A stretch of 64,000 nucleotides of DNA from JAFKKS01 sp050187875 (lineage in GTDB: Bacteria; Pseudomonadota; Alphaproteobacteria; Rhizobiales; Xanthobacteraceae). Location of the stretch: the NCBI GenBank assembly GCA_050187875.1, contig JBFWXB010000004.1, forward strand, positions 62,001 through 126,000, read 5' to 3'. Positions 1 through 7,847 of the stretch are shown here, piece by piece; the first letter of the stretch is position 1, and each line of letters starts with the position of its first letter. The notes under the pieces are model-generated. The model saw only the letters and a program-made list of their open reading frames with translations, was not told the origin of the DNA and ran no database searches. The translations under genes were made by a program, and so were the position numbers.

Positions 1-1
1 C

Positions 2-496
2 GACATCAAGGAGATGCGCGACCTTCCGCGCATCGTCGCCGACACGCCGGTCGGGACGGATGTCGAGGTCGTCATCATTCGCAAAGGCAAGGAAGAGAAG
101 AAGACGGTGAAGCTCGGCCGCCTCGAAGACGGCGAGAAGGCGATGAAAGCCTCGGCCGAGAAGACCGAGCCGCCGAAGGATGAAAACAAACCGGTCGTCA
201 AGCGCACGCTCGGGCTCGACCTTGCGAATCTCAGCGACGATCTGCGCAAGCGTTACAAACTCAAGGACAACGCCAAGGGCGTTGTGATCACGGCAGTCGA
301 TCCGAATTCGCCTGCGGCCGACAAGCGGCTCAGCGCCGGCGACGTGATCGTCGAAGTCGCGCAGGAGCCGGTCGCGAACGCCGAGGACATCCAAAAGCGC
401 GTCGAGCAGATGAAGAAGGACGGACGCAAGTCCGCACTCTTCCTCGTCGCCAATGCCGAGGGCGAACTGCGCTTCGTCGCACTGAGTTTGCAGTAG
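2..496 (+). CDS. DegP/HtrA-type periplasmic serine protease, C-terminal part only
   Basis: The last 164 residues of a Do-family (HtrA/DegP) endoprotease; the start and the catalytic triad lie before the window. The frame is open from base 2. The first ~35 residues look like the end of PDZ1 (GTDVEVVIIRKGKEEKK), followed by a charged, low-complexity linker and then a complete second PDZ domain (TLGLDLANLSDDLRKRY, GVVITAVDPNSPAADK, LSAGDVIVEV) ending at the stop. In this family the PDZ domains recruit unfolded periplasmic substrates and control oligomer assembly. Family membership is sure from the PDZ2 pattern; which paralogue (DegP, DegQ, MucD-like) cannot be told without the N-terminus. Confidence 0.85.
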   Translation, partial: DIKEMRDLPRIVADTPVGTDVEVVIIRKGKEEKKTVKLGRLEDGEKAMKASAEKTEPPKDENKPVVKRTLGLDLANLSDDLRKRYKLKDNAKGVVITAVDPNSPAADKRLSAGDVIVEVAQEPVANAEDIQKRVEQMKKDGRKSALFLVANAEGELRFVALSLQ

Positions 497-502
497 GACT
501 GG

Positions 503-603
503 GTCATTCCGGGACGCCGCTTGCGGCGGGCCCGGAATCCATCGCCGCAGCACTGGGATTATGGATTCCGGGCTCGCGAGCTTTGCTCGCGCCCCGGAAT
601 GAC
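503..603. repeat. Nested-palindrome dispersed repeat, copy A
   Basis: Intergenic element bounded by GTCATTCC and GGAATGAC. Inside are a GC-rich arm, then GGAATCCAT, a short loop, ATGGATTCC, and a second GC-rich arm, so the whole can fold as one long hairpin with side hairpins. The same architecture occurs at 45698-45836 and 47081-47216. It lies between the protease and serB 3' ends, so it may also act as a bidirectional terminator or mRNA stabiliser. No coding capacity. Confidence 0.85.
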
Positions 604-613
604 AGTGGCGGGC

Positions 614-1510
614 TTAGGTGCCCGCAAACTCTTCCCGCCGATAACCCTGCAGATAAAGCAGCGCGGTGAGGTCGCCGTGATCGATGCGTGCGGCGGCAGC
701 GGCCGCGACGGCCGGCTTCGCATGGTAGGCGACGCCGAGACCGGCTTCGCCGAGCATGGCGAGATCATTGGCGCCGTCGCCAACCGCTAGCGTATCGTCG
801 CGCTCGAGACCGAACTTTGTGCGGAGCGTGATGAGGGTCTCGAGCTTCGCTTCACGGCCGAGGATCGGCTCCGTCACGACGCCGCTCAAAGCGTCGCCGT
901 AGCGCTCGAGCCGGTTTCCGTGGGCCGCGTCGAAGCCGATCATCGCCGCGACGCGATCGACGAAATCGACGAAGCCGCCGGAGACGAGGCAGGTGTGGGC
1001 GCCGTTCTTCCGCATCGTGGCGATCAGCGCGCGCCCGCCCGGCATCAATACGATGCGTTCGCGAATGACTTCGTCAATGACCGCGACCGGCAATCCCTTC
1101 AGCAAGGCGACGCGCTCGCGCAGCGCCGGCTCGAAAGCGATCTCGCCGCGCATCGCGCGTTCGGTGATCGCCGCGATATGCGCCCTCAGCCCGACATAGT
1201 CGGCCAACTCGTCGATGCACTCCTGTTGGATCATGGTGGAATCCATGTCGGCGATCAGGAGATGCTTGCGCCGTCCCGCCACAGGCTGCACGACGATGTC
1301 GACCGGCACGTCGCCAAGTTTCGCTCTTGCGCGCGCGGCGACGCTTTTGGCGTCTGCGCTCGGGATCTCGACGGCAATGTCGGCGGCGATGTCCGCCGCG
1401 AGCCAGGTCGTCTCGCCGGCCGCAGGCAGGGCATCGCGCGCGCGCGCGATCACGCTATCATCCAGGGATGGATGCGCCGGATTTGAGATCAGCGTCGCGA
1501 CGTGAGTCAT
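614..1510 (-). CDS. serB: Phosphoserine phosphatase
   Basis: Last step of serine biosynthesis: hydrolyses O-phospho-L-serine to serine in the cytoplasm. HAD-superfamily enzyme of 298 residues. Residues 1-80 form the variable, regulatory-type N-terminal region. The catalytic motif is DMDST at 88-92 (D88 nucleophile, D90 acid/base); LVSGGF supplies the motif II serine, and GDGANDLAML near the C-terminus is the metal-binding motif. Length and motif order are typical of proteobacterial SerB. It diverges from miaA with only two bases between the start codons, so each promoter must lie inside the neighbouring gene. Confidence 0.95.
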   Translation of the reverse strand: MTHVATLISNPAHPSLDDSVIARARDALPAAGETTWLAADIAADIAVEIPSADAKSVAARARAKLGDVPVDIVVQPVAGRRKHLLIADMDSTMIQQECIDELADYVGLRAHIAAITERAMRGEIAFEPALRERVALLKGLPVAVIDEVIRERIVLMPGGRALIATMRKNGAHTCLVSGGFVDFVDRVAAMIGFDAAHGNRLERYGDALSGVVTEPILGREAKLETLITLRTKFGLERDDTLAVGDGANDLAMLGEAGLGVAYHAKPAVAAAAAARIDHGDLTALLYLQGYRREEFAGT

Positions 1511-1512
1511 CG

Positions 1513-2448
1513 ATGACCGAAGGAGAAGGAAGAACCGGGCGGCGGGCGGTGCTTATCGCAGGGCCGACGGCGAGCGGCAAGTCGGCGCTGGCGCTCGAGG
1601 TCGCGGCGCGCACCGGCGGCGCGATCATCAACGCCGATTCCATGCAGGTCTATCGCGACCTGCGCATCATCACGGCGCGTCCGTCGCCGGACGAGGAAGC
1701 GCGCGCGACGCATCGCCTTTATGGCCATGTCGACGCGGCCCAGACCTATTCCGCCGGACAGTGGCTGCGCGATGCAACGGCGGCGATCGCGGATGTCGAG
1801 CGCGCCGGCCGGCTGCCGATCCTCGTCGGCGGCACTGGCCTTTATTTCAGCCTCCTCACCAAAGGTTTGGCGACGATCCCGCCTATTCCTGCGGATATTC
1901 GCGCGCTCTGGCGCGCACGTTTGGCGGAGGTGGGTGCCGCGGCGCTGCACGCTGAGCTCGTGCGATGCGATCCGGTGACCGCCGGCCGCCTGAGCCGCGA
2001 GGATCGCAGCCGCATCGTTCGCGCTCTCGAGGTCTGGCAGGCAACGGGCCGCTCGCTTTCTGACTGGCAGCAGCGCAACACGCCGCCGGCGATTGCCGAG
2101 CAGGACGCGATCCGCATCTTCCTCGCCCCCGAGCGCGACAGCCTGCGCCAGCGGATCGAAACGCGTTTTGCGGGGATGCTTGCCGCAGGTGCGCTGGAGG
2201 AGGTGGCAGCACTCGCGGCGCGACGGCTCGATCCGCTCCTGCCGGCGATGAAGGCGCACGGCGTGCCTTGGCTGATCCGCCACTTGGAGGGTGCGTTGAG
2301 CCTCAATGAGGCCGCGGCCCAGGGCATTGCCGACACGCGCCGCTACACCAAGCGCCAGTTCACCTGGTTCCGCAATCAGCTCCCCGGCTGGACCTGGACG
2401 CCGCCCGGCGAGGCGCTTGACGTCATCTTGAAGGCGCTCGCGGCTTGA
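1513..2448 (+). CDS. miaA: tRNA dimethylallyltransferase (i6A37 synthase)
   Basis: Transfers a dimethylallyl group to A37 of tRNAs reading UNN codons. Reading from ATG 1513 gives 311 residues, the usual MiaA size, with P-loop GPTASGKS at 17-24 and INADSMQVYRDL and VGGTGLYF as family motifs. An upstream in-frame ATG at 1468 would add 15 residues and overlap serB by 43 bases; I prefer 1513 because family N-termini start just before the P-loop, but 1468 cannot be excluded. The stop codon lies inside the -35 hexamer of the downstream ilv promoter. Confidence 0.93.
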   Translation: MTEGEGRTGRRAVLIAGPTASGKSALALEVAARTGGAIINADSMQVYRDLRIITARPSPDEEARATHRLYGHVDAAQTYSAGQWLRDATAAIADVERAGRLPILVGGTGLYFSLLTKGLATIPPIPADIRALWRARLAEVGAAALHAELVRCDPVTAGRLSREDRSRIVRALEVWQATGRSLSDWQQRNTPPAIAEQDAIRIFLAPERDSLRQRIETRFAGMLAAGALEEVAALAARRLDPLLPAMKAHGVPWLIRHLEGALSLNEAAAQGIADTRRYTKRQFTWFRNQLPGWTWTPPGEALDVILKALAA

Positions 2449-2473
2449 CCCGGTCCGGTCACGCGAGTATTTT
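2445..2473 (+). promoter_or_regulatory. Sigma-70-type promoter of the ilv leader
   Basis: TTGACC (2445-2450), a 17-base spacer and TATTTT (2468-2473) make a good housekeeping promoter. The -35 box overlaps the miaA stop codon. Transcription would begin near 2480, about 20 bases before the leader peptide start, as expected for an attenuated operon. Confidence 0.7.
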
Positions 2474-2499
2474 CCGCCACAATCGCGAAGGAAACGACC

Positions 2500-2553
2500 G
2501 TGTCGACGAGCCTTATTATCGTAATTTGCACGCCACCGCCCCGCCGGCTCTAG
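2500..2553 (+). CDS. ilv operon leader peptide
   Basis: A 17-codon open frame starting GTG and ending TAG, reading (M)STSLIIVICTPPPRRL. Five consecutive codons specify Leu-Ile-Ile-Val-Ile, exactly the end products of the downstream enzymes. A ribosome site (AAGGAAA, 2488-2494) sits six bases before the start. The stop codon lies in the loop of a 7-bp hairpin (2544-2560), and a terminator follows. This is the standard design of ribosome-mediated attenuation: shortage of charged branched-chain tRNAs stalls the ribosome on the control codons and favours read-through. Too short for ordinary gene calling. Confidence 0.85.
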   Translation: MSTSLIIVICTPPPRRL

Positions 2554-2590
2554 GAGCCGGAGGTTTTGGTGGCGTGTGGCCAGGCCCTCC
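2532..2590 (+). promoter_or_regulatory. ilv attenuator: alternative leader structures
   Basis: Three competing pairings can be read: GCCACC 2532-2537 with GGTGGC 2568-2573; CCGGCTC 2544-2550 with GAGCCGG 2554-2560; and a possible antiterminator GGAGG 2559-2563 with CCTCC 2586-2590, which would occupy the 5' arm of the terminator. The leader stop codon lies within the second hairpin. The antiterminator pairing is only 5 bp and is the least certain part. Confidence 0.65.
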
Positions 2591-2603
2591 AGGGGCCTTT
2601 TTT
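2582..2603 (+). terminator. ilv attenuator terminator
   Basis: AGGCCC (2582-2587) pairs with GGGCCT (2593-2598) around a 5-base loop and runs directly into six T residues (2598-2603). It lies 45 bases before the ilvB start and after the leader peptide, so it must be conditional rather than an end-of-operon terminator. Confidence 0.85.
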
Positions 2604-2647
2604 GTTGCCCGCGCATGTCCGAGGAAGAAGAAAGCAGGAGCAGACCC

Positions 2648-4408
2648 ATGAACCGCGAAATGACAGGTGCCGAGATGGTGGTGCAGGCGATGGCCGACCA
2701 CGGCGTGGCGCATGTCTTCGGCTATCCGGGCGGGGCGGTACTGCCGATTTACGACGCCATCTTCCAGCAGAAAAAGGTCAAGCACATCCTCGTGCGCCAC
2801 GAGCAGGGGGCGGTGCATGCGGCGGAAGGCTATGCCCGCTCGACGGGCAAGGTCGGCGCCGTGCTGGTCACGTCGGGTCCCGGGGCGACCAATGCGGTGA
2901 CCGGACTTGCCGACGCGCTGATGGATTCGATCCCGGTGGTCTGCTTCACCGGCCAGGTTCCGACCCATCTCATCGGCAGCGACGCCTTTCAGGAGTGCGA
3001 CACGGTCGGCATCACGCGTTCCTGTACCAAGCATAACTACCTGGTGAAGAACATCGCCGACCTTCCGCGCATCCTGCACGAGGCGTTCTACGTCGCGGCG
3101 AGCGGCCGGCCGGGTCCGGTCGTCGTCGACATCCCGAAGGACGTTCAGTTCGCGACCGGGATGTATCACGGCCCGAGCAACACGGGGCACAAGACCTACA
3201 AACCGCGCGTGAAGGGCGACCCGGACAAGATCAAGGCCGCGGTCGAATTGATGGCGAAGGCCAAGCGGCCGCTGTTCTACACCGGCGGCGGCGTGATCAA
3301 TTCCGGCCCGCAGGCGAGCCGCCTGCTGCGCGAACTGGTGCGGCTGACGAAATTCCCCATCACCTCGACGCTGATGGGGCTCGGCGCCTATCCGGCTTCC
3401 GACCCGCAGTGGCTCGGCATGCTTGGCATGCACGGCACCTACGAGGCCAATTGGGCGATGCACGAATGCGACGTCATGATCAATGTCGGCGCGCGTTTCG
3501 ACGATCGCATCACCGGACGGCTCGACGCCTTCGCGCCGAAGTCGAAGAAGATCCACATCGACATCGATCCGTCGTCGATCAACAAGAACGTCAAGGCCGA
3601 TATCGGCATCATTGGCGATTGCGCCAATGTGCTTGCCGACATGCTCGAAGCATGGCGTGAACGCGGCGCAAAGACCGACGAGAAGGCGCATGCCGCCTGG
3701 ATGAAGCAGATCGACGGTTGGCGCGCGCGCAACTGCTTGGCGTATCGGCCGTCGAAGAACGTGATCAAGCCGCAATACGCCATCGAGCGCCTATACGCCT
3801 TGACCAAGGATCGCGACGTCTACATCACGACCGAGGTCGGTCAGCATCAGATGTGGGCGGCGCAGTTCTTCAAGTTCGAGGAGCCGAAGCGCTGGATGAC
3901 GTCTGGTGGCCTTGGCACCATGGGCTACGGGCTGCCGGCCGCCGTCGGCGTGCAGATGGCGCATCCCGACGCGTTGGTGATCGACATCGCCGGCGAGGCG
4001 TCGGTGCTGATGACCATGCAGGAGATGTCGACGGCGGCACAGTACCGGCTGCCGATCAAGATCTTCATCTTGAACAACGAATATATGGGCATGGTGCGCC
4101 AGTGGCAGGAATTGCTGCATGGCGGGCGCTATTCGGAAAGCTACTCCGCGGCGCTGCCTGATTTCGTGAGGCTCGCGGAGGCCTACCACGGCGTCGGAAT
4201 CCAGTGCGACAAGCCGGCCGATCTCGATGATGCGATCCGCGAGATGATCAGCGTCGACAAGCCGGTGATCTTCGACTGTCGCGTCGATCCGACGGAAAAC
4301 TGCTTCCCGATGATCCCGTCGGGCAAGGCGCATAACGAGATGCTGCTCGGCGACGCGGCCGGCGACCTCGCCAACGCCATCGACGAGAAAGGCAAGGTGC
4401 TGGTGTGA
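2648..4408 (+). CDS. ilvB: Acetolactate synthase, large catalytic subunit
   Basis: ThDP- and FAD-dependent first common enzyme of valine, leucine and isoleucine synthesis. 586 residues from ATG 2648, which has AGGAG at 2636-2640; the open frame extends upstream but through the attenuator. E52 in VRHEQGA is the conserved ThDP-activating glutamate; FGYPGGAVLPIYDA and the C-terminal ThDP block (LNNEYMGMVRQWQ) are diagnostic. The metal-binding motif reads GEAS where the textbook motif is GDGS; I believe this variant occurs in other alphaproteobacterial enzymes, so it is not taken as damage. Its stop overlaps the ilvN start. Confidence 0.96.
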   Translation: MNREMTGAEMVVQAMADHGVAHVFGYPGGAVLPIYDAIFQQKKVKHILVRHEQGAVHAAEGYARSTGKVGAVLVTSGPGATNAVTGLADALMDSIPVVCFTGQVPTHLIGSDAFQECDTVGITRSCTKHNYLVKNIADLPRILHEAFYVAASGRPGPVVVDIPKDVQFATGMYHGPSNTGHKTYKPRVKGDPDKIKAAVELMAKAKRPLFYTGGGVINSGPQASRLLRELVRLTKFPITSTLMGLGAYPASDPQWLGMLGMHGTYEANWAMHECDVMINVGARFDDRITGRLDAFAPKSKKIHIDIDPSSINKNVKADIGIIGDCANVLADMLEAWRERGAKTDEKAHAAWMKQIDGWRARNCLAYRPSKNVIKPQYAIERLYALTKDRDVYITTEVGQHQMWAAQFFKFEEPKRWMTSGGLGTMGYGLPAAVGVQMAHPDALVIDIAGEASVLMTMQEMSTAAQYRLPIKIFILNNEYMGMVRQWQELLHGGRYSESYSAALPDFVRLAEAYHGVGIQCDKPADLDDAIREMISVDKPVIFDCRVDPTENCFPMIPSGKAHNEMLLGDAAGDLANAIDEKGKVLV

Positions 4409-4956
4409 GCGCGTCCGACGCAACGACGACCCACTATCCAGCCGCGACCGTCAGCGAGCGCGCGGAGCGCCACACGCTCGCGGTGCTCGTCGACAACGAG
4501 CCGGGCGTTCTCGCGCGTGTGATCGGCCTCTTCTCCGGCCGCGGCTACAACATCGAGTCGCTCACGGTGTCCGAGACCGAGCACGCCAAGCACGTTTCGC
4601 GCATCACGGTCGTCACCACCGGCACCCCGATGGTGATCGAGCAAATCCGCCATCAGCTCGAGCGACTGGTGCCGGTGCATAGCGTCACCGACCTTACCGT
4701 GTCCGGCCCTTCGATCGAGCGCGAGCTCGCCATGGTGAAGGTGCGCGGGCGGGGCGACGACCGCGTCGAATCCCTGCGGCTTGCCGACGCCTTCCGGGCC
4801 CGGGTCATCGACGCCTCGATCGAGAGCTTCGTCTTCGAGATCACCGGGCGATCCGACAAGATCGACCAATTCGTCGATCTCATGCTGCCGCTTGGCCTCG
4901 TCGAGGTCTCACGTACCGGGGTCGTTGCCATTTCTCGCGGGCCGCAAGGGATGTGA
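4405..4956 (+). CDS. ilvN: Acetolactate synthase, small regulatory subunit
   Basis: Regulatory partner of IlvB that confers valine feedback sensitivity. 183 residues; starts with GTG overlapping the ilvB stop (GTGA), so translation is coupled. The N-terminal ACT domain begins at HTLAVLVDNEPGVLARVIGLF and contains RGYNIESLTVS; the C-terminal half (LAMVKVRG, FVFEITGRSDKIDQF) is the usual second domain. Length is typical of the ~180-residue long form (IlvH/IlvN). Both names are used for this subunit. Confidence 0.95.
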   Translation: MSASDATTTHYPAATVSERAERHTLAVLVDNEPGVLARVIGLFSGRGYNIESLTVSETEHAKHVSRITVVTTGTPMVIEQIRHQLERLVPVHSVTDLTVSGPSIERELAMVKVRGRGDDRVESLRLADAFRARVIDASIESFVFEITGRSDKIDQFVDLMLPLGLVEVSRTGVVAISRGPQGM

Positions 4957-4969
4957 GGATTAACAAAAG

Positions 4970-5734
4970 ATGCTGGATTGGCTGCGGAGGAAGCAATTTG
5001 AGCGTCTAATTGGAAAGACCCCGATTGGCAAAATGCTCGACCAAATAGCGATCGCCGTAGCTGTTTCGGAGATCACGTCGGAATACTTTAGGTCAGGTCG
5101 AACAAGGCCTATCTGCTCAGATAACAATGCGAGCGTGATGGAGATTTGGTCCGGAACGCGCCTCGAAGCAATATCTCGTTTATGGAATTTCGGGGCGGCA
5201 GATCTTCAACTTATAATTGATCCAACAAAACATCCGGCTCTTGTTAATTCGCTCGTAGAACGCTCAATTTCACACTTGGCGCCCGCGGATGCAACAGGAC
5301 GTCCGCTTGAGGACACGGTGTCAGCCGTTCTGCGCGTTTATGAATATATTAGTTTGCTTGAGGAACAAGTTGCATCGCCTTATCGCCAGATAACGGAGTC
5401 AAATCCGACGTACGTGTCAAAATATGCAAGCCTTATAGAGGGAATGAGAAATCTTCACCTCAAGTGGCAAGGGTTTAGATATGCCATCGACACGAAGGCA
5501 CAGATTCCGACCCAGCCAGATACTGTATTCATCACGGTTTGGCGTGATATCACCCGGCGCTCAAAAATCGTCGCTCTGGCCAGTAAGTTTGGGCCACAAT
5601 ATATGGCGACAATCCACATGATGCGAGAAAACATTACCCAAGCGAAGCTTGACCCGAAAGACCTCGACGAGCTCATCGTGCGCATTTTCGCGGCAGATGA
5701 TCCCGATGACGTAGGGCGAGGGCCAATGACATGA
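4970..5734 (+). CDS. Protein of unknown function inside the ilv operon
   Basis: 254 residues, no family recognised. It starts 13 bases after ilvN (AGGA just upstream) and lies between ilvN and ilvC on the same strand. No signal peptide or membrane segment; predicted mostly helical with several aromatic-rich stretches (for example SLIEGMRNLHLKWQGFRYA) and an acidic tail. Codon use is clearly unlike the neighbours: many A/T-ending codons (ATA, AAT, TTA, TCA) in a region where flanking genes use almost only G/C-ending ones. This suggests recent acquisition. The frame is open over its whole length with a sensible ribosome site, so a real gene is likely; its function is unknown. Confidence 0.7.
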   Translation: MLDWLRRKQFERLIGKTPIGKMLDQIAIAVAVSEITSEYFRSGRTRPICSDNNASVMEIWSGTRLEAISRLWNFGAADLQLIIDPTKHPALVNSLVERSISHLAPADATGRPLEDTVSAVLRVYEYISLLEEQVASPYRQITESNPTYVSKYASLIEGMRNLHLKWQGFRYAIDTKAQIPTQPDTVFITVWRDITRRSKIVALASKFGPQYMATIHMMRENITQAKLDPKDLDELIVRIFAADDPDDVGRGPMT

Positions 5735-5835
5735 GGCAAGCAGGCAGCGCCAACAAGAACGCTTGATTTTCCACGCCAATTGCCGTTTCTGCCGTCATCA
5801 TTCCGCAAATCCAGCCATCCAGCACCGGGGATATC

Positions 5836-6855
5836 ATGCGTGTCTATTACGATCGCGACGCCGACCTGAACCTGATCAAGGGCAAGAAGGTCGCCGTCAT
5901 CGGCTATGGCAGCCAGGGGCACGCGCACGCGCTCAACCTGCGTGACTCCGGCGTCAAGGAGGTGGCGGTCGCGCTGCGCAAGACGTCCGCTGGCGTCAAG
6001 AAGGCGCAGGGCGAGAAGTTCAAGGTGATGGAAGTCGCCGAGGCCGCGAAGTGGGCCGACGTGATGATGATGCTCACCCCGGACGAGCTGCAGGCCGACA
6101 TCTATAACGAGCACCTGCACAAGAACATGAAGGAAGGCGCGGCGCTGATGTTCGCGCACGGCCTCAACGTGCATTTCAACCTGCTCGAGCCGCGCGCCGA
6201 TCTCGACGTGCTGATGATCGCGCCGAAAGGGCCGGGCCATACCGTGCGCTCGGAATATCAGCGCGGCGGCGGCGTGCCCTGCCTGCTCGCGATCCATAAG
6301 GATGCCTCCGGCAACGCGCACGACCTTGGCCTTTCTTATGGCTCGGCGATCGGCGGCGGCCGCGCCGGCATCATCGAGACGTCGTTCAAGGAAGAGTGCG
6401 AGACCGATCTATTCGGTGAGCAGGTCGTGCTCTGCGGCGGCCTTGTCGAGCTCATCAAGGGCGGGTTCGAAACCTTGGTCGAAGCCGGCTACGCGCCCGA
6501 GATGGCGTATTTCGAGTGCCTGCACGAGGTGAAGCTGATCGTCGACCTCATCTACGAGGGCGGCATCGCCAACATGAACTATTCGATCTCGAATACCGCC
6601 GAATACGGCGAGTATGTCAGCGGTCCGCGCATCGTCAACGAAGAGACGAAGAAGGAGATGCGCCGCGTCCTCGCCGACATCACGAGCGGCCGCTTCGCGC
6701 GCGACTGGATGCTGGAAAACCGCGTCAACCAGACCTCGTTCAAGGCGACGCGGGCGAAGCTCGCGCAGCACCCAATCGAGGAGGTCGGCGAGCGCCTGCG
6801 CGCGATGATGCCCTGGATCAAGAAGGGCGCGCTGGTCGACAAAGCGAAGAATTGA
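5836..6855 (+). CDS. ilvC: Ketol-acid reductoisomerase
   Basis: NADPH- and Mg-dependent second enzyme of branched-chain amino acid synthesis, converting acetolactate to dihydroxyisovalerate. 339 residues, the class I (short) form. Rossmann motif GYGSQGHAHALN begins at residue 23; the helical domain carries the metal ligands (KEECETDLFGEQ, and the CLHEVKLIVDLIYEGG segment). It completes the ilvBN pathway step; separated from ilvN by the unknown gene plus a 101-base gap, so it may have its own promoter. A clear terminator follows. Confidence 0.96.
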   Translation: MRVYYDRDADLNLIKGKKVAVIGYGSQGHAHALNLRDSGVKEVAVALRKTSAGVKKAQGEKFKVMEVAEAAKWADVMMMLTPDELQADIYNEHLHKNMKEGAALMFAHGLNVHFNLLEPRADLDVLMIAPKGPGHTVRSEYQRGGGVPCLLAIHKDASGNAHDLGLSYGSAIGGGRAGIIETSFKEECETDLFGEQVVLCGGLVELIKGGFETLVEAGYAPEMAYFECLHEVKLIVDLIYEGGIANMNYSISNTAEYGEYVSGPRIVNEETKKEMRRVLADITSGRFARDWMLENRVNQTSFKATRAKLAQHPIEEVGERLRAMMPWIKKGALVDKAKN

Positions 6856-6873
6856 TCGCCGTGTCATGAGCGG

Positions 6874-6904
6874 AAAGGGCTGCGGAACCGCGGCCCTTTT
6901 CGTT
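6874..6904 (+). terminator. Rho-independent terminator after ilvC
   Basis: AAAGGGC at 6874-6880 and GCGG at 6882-6885 pair with CCGC at 6888-6891 and GCCCTTT at 6893-6899, with one mismatch and a two-base loop, followed by TTTTCGTTT. Ends the ilv operon. Confidence 0.8.
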
Positions 6905-6995
6905 TCTGTGGATGTACGGCATGATCCGCTCCGACCCATGGAGAAACCAATGCCGAAGGGCAAATTAGCCGCACGCGCGACGACCAAGATCGGCG

Positions 6996-7847
6996 ATGCA
7001 CCGCGAGCAGGTTAGGCCGGTGGCCTCGTCGGCAAAATTGCAGGCCGGTGCGGACGCTGTCGCGCTGCGGGACGTGACGATCGCGTTTCGCCTGGCCGAT
7101 GGCGGGACTTATACGGCGGTCCAGAATGCGTCGCTCGATGTCGCCGATGGCGAGTTCGTCGCCATCGTCGGCCCGACCGGCTGCGGGAAATCGACGCTCC
7201 TCAATGCCGCGGCCGGCCTGCTCACGCCGTCCGCCGGTTCGGTGAACAGCTTCGGCGCGCCGCTGACCGGCTTGAACAAGATCGCCGGCTACCTCTTTCA
7301 GGCGGAAGCCCTTTTTCCCTGGAAAACGGCGCGCGACAATGTCGCGATCGGCCTGGAGATCGCGGGCGTGTCGAGCGCGGAAGCTGCGCAGCGCGCCGAC
7401 GCGTGGCTCGGGCGCGTCGGGCTTGGCAAGTTCGGCGATCGCTATCCGCACATGCTCTCCGGCGGGCAGCGCAAGCGCATCGGCTTGGCGCAGGTGCTCA
7501 TCCGCGATCCGAAGACGTTGCTCATGGACGAGCCCTTCGGCCCGCTCGATGCGCAGACGCGCCAGATCATGGGCAATCTGCTGCTCGACCTCTGGAGCAC
7601 CGATCGCAAGGCGGTGATGTTCGTCACCCATGATCTCGAAGAGGCGATCGCGCTCTCCGATCGCGTCGTCATCATGTCGGCGGGACCGGCCGCGCGCATC
7701 ATCGGCAACTGGAAAGTGCCGCTGGCGCGGCCGCGCGACATCGCCGAAGTGAAGCTCGACCGCACCTTCCACGATCTACATCGCGAGATCTGGGAGGCCT
7801 TGAAGGGCGAGGTGCTCAAAGGCTACGCGCAGACGGGGGGCGGCTGA
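6996..7847 (+). CDS. ABC importer ATPase, NitT/TauT type
   Basis: ATP-hydrolysing subunit of a nitrate/sulfonate/taurine-type importer. 283 residues: Walker A GPTGCGKST at 59-67, Q-loop at LFQAEALFPW, signature LSGGQRKR, Walker B LLMDEPFGPLD, and H-loop FVTHDLEEA. The FPWKTARDNV segment after the Q-loop is typical of the TauB/SsuB/ThiZ group. The first ~20 residues precede the conserved fold, so a start at GTG 7020 is possible. Stop overlaps the permease start by one base. The substrate cannot be told from the ATPase. Confidence 0.93.
   Translation: MHREQVRPVASSAKLQAGADAVALRDVTIAFRLADGGTYTAVQNASLDVADGEFVAIVGPTGCGKSTLLNAAAGLLTPSAGSVNSFGAPLTGLNKIAGYLFQAEALFPWKTARDNVAIGLEIAGVSSAEAAQRADAWLGRVGLGKFGDRYPHMLSGGQRKRIGLAQVLIRDPKTLLMDEPFGPLDAQTRQIMGNLLLDLWSTDRKAVMFVTHDLEEAIALSDRVVIMSAGPAARIIGNWKVPLARPRDIAEVKLDRTFHDLHREIWEALKGEVLKGYAQTGGG

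Noticed and set aside
2445..2651. 68-codon frame between miaA and ilvB
   Set aside because: Runs through promoter, attenuator and terminator; the real peptide here is the 17-codon leader in another frame.
2516..3775. 419-codon antisense frame across ilvB
   Set aside because: Shadow of ilvB; composition typical of a non-coding GC-rich strand and it would run through the attenuator.
6938..7015. 25-codon frame upstream of the NitT/TauT-type ATPase
   Set aside because: No run of control codons, no nearby terminator or riboswitch-like fold; probably chance, though it overlaps the ATPase start.
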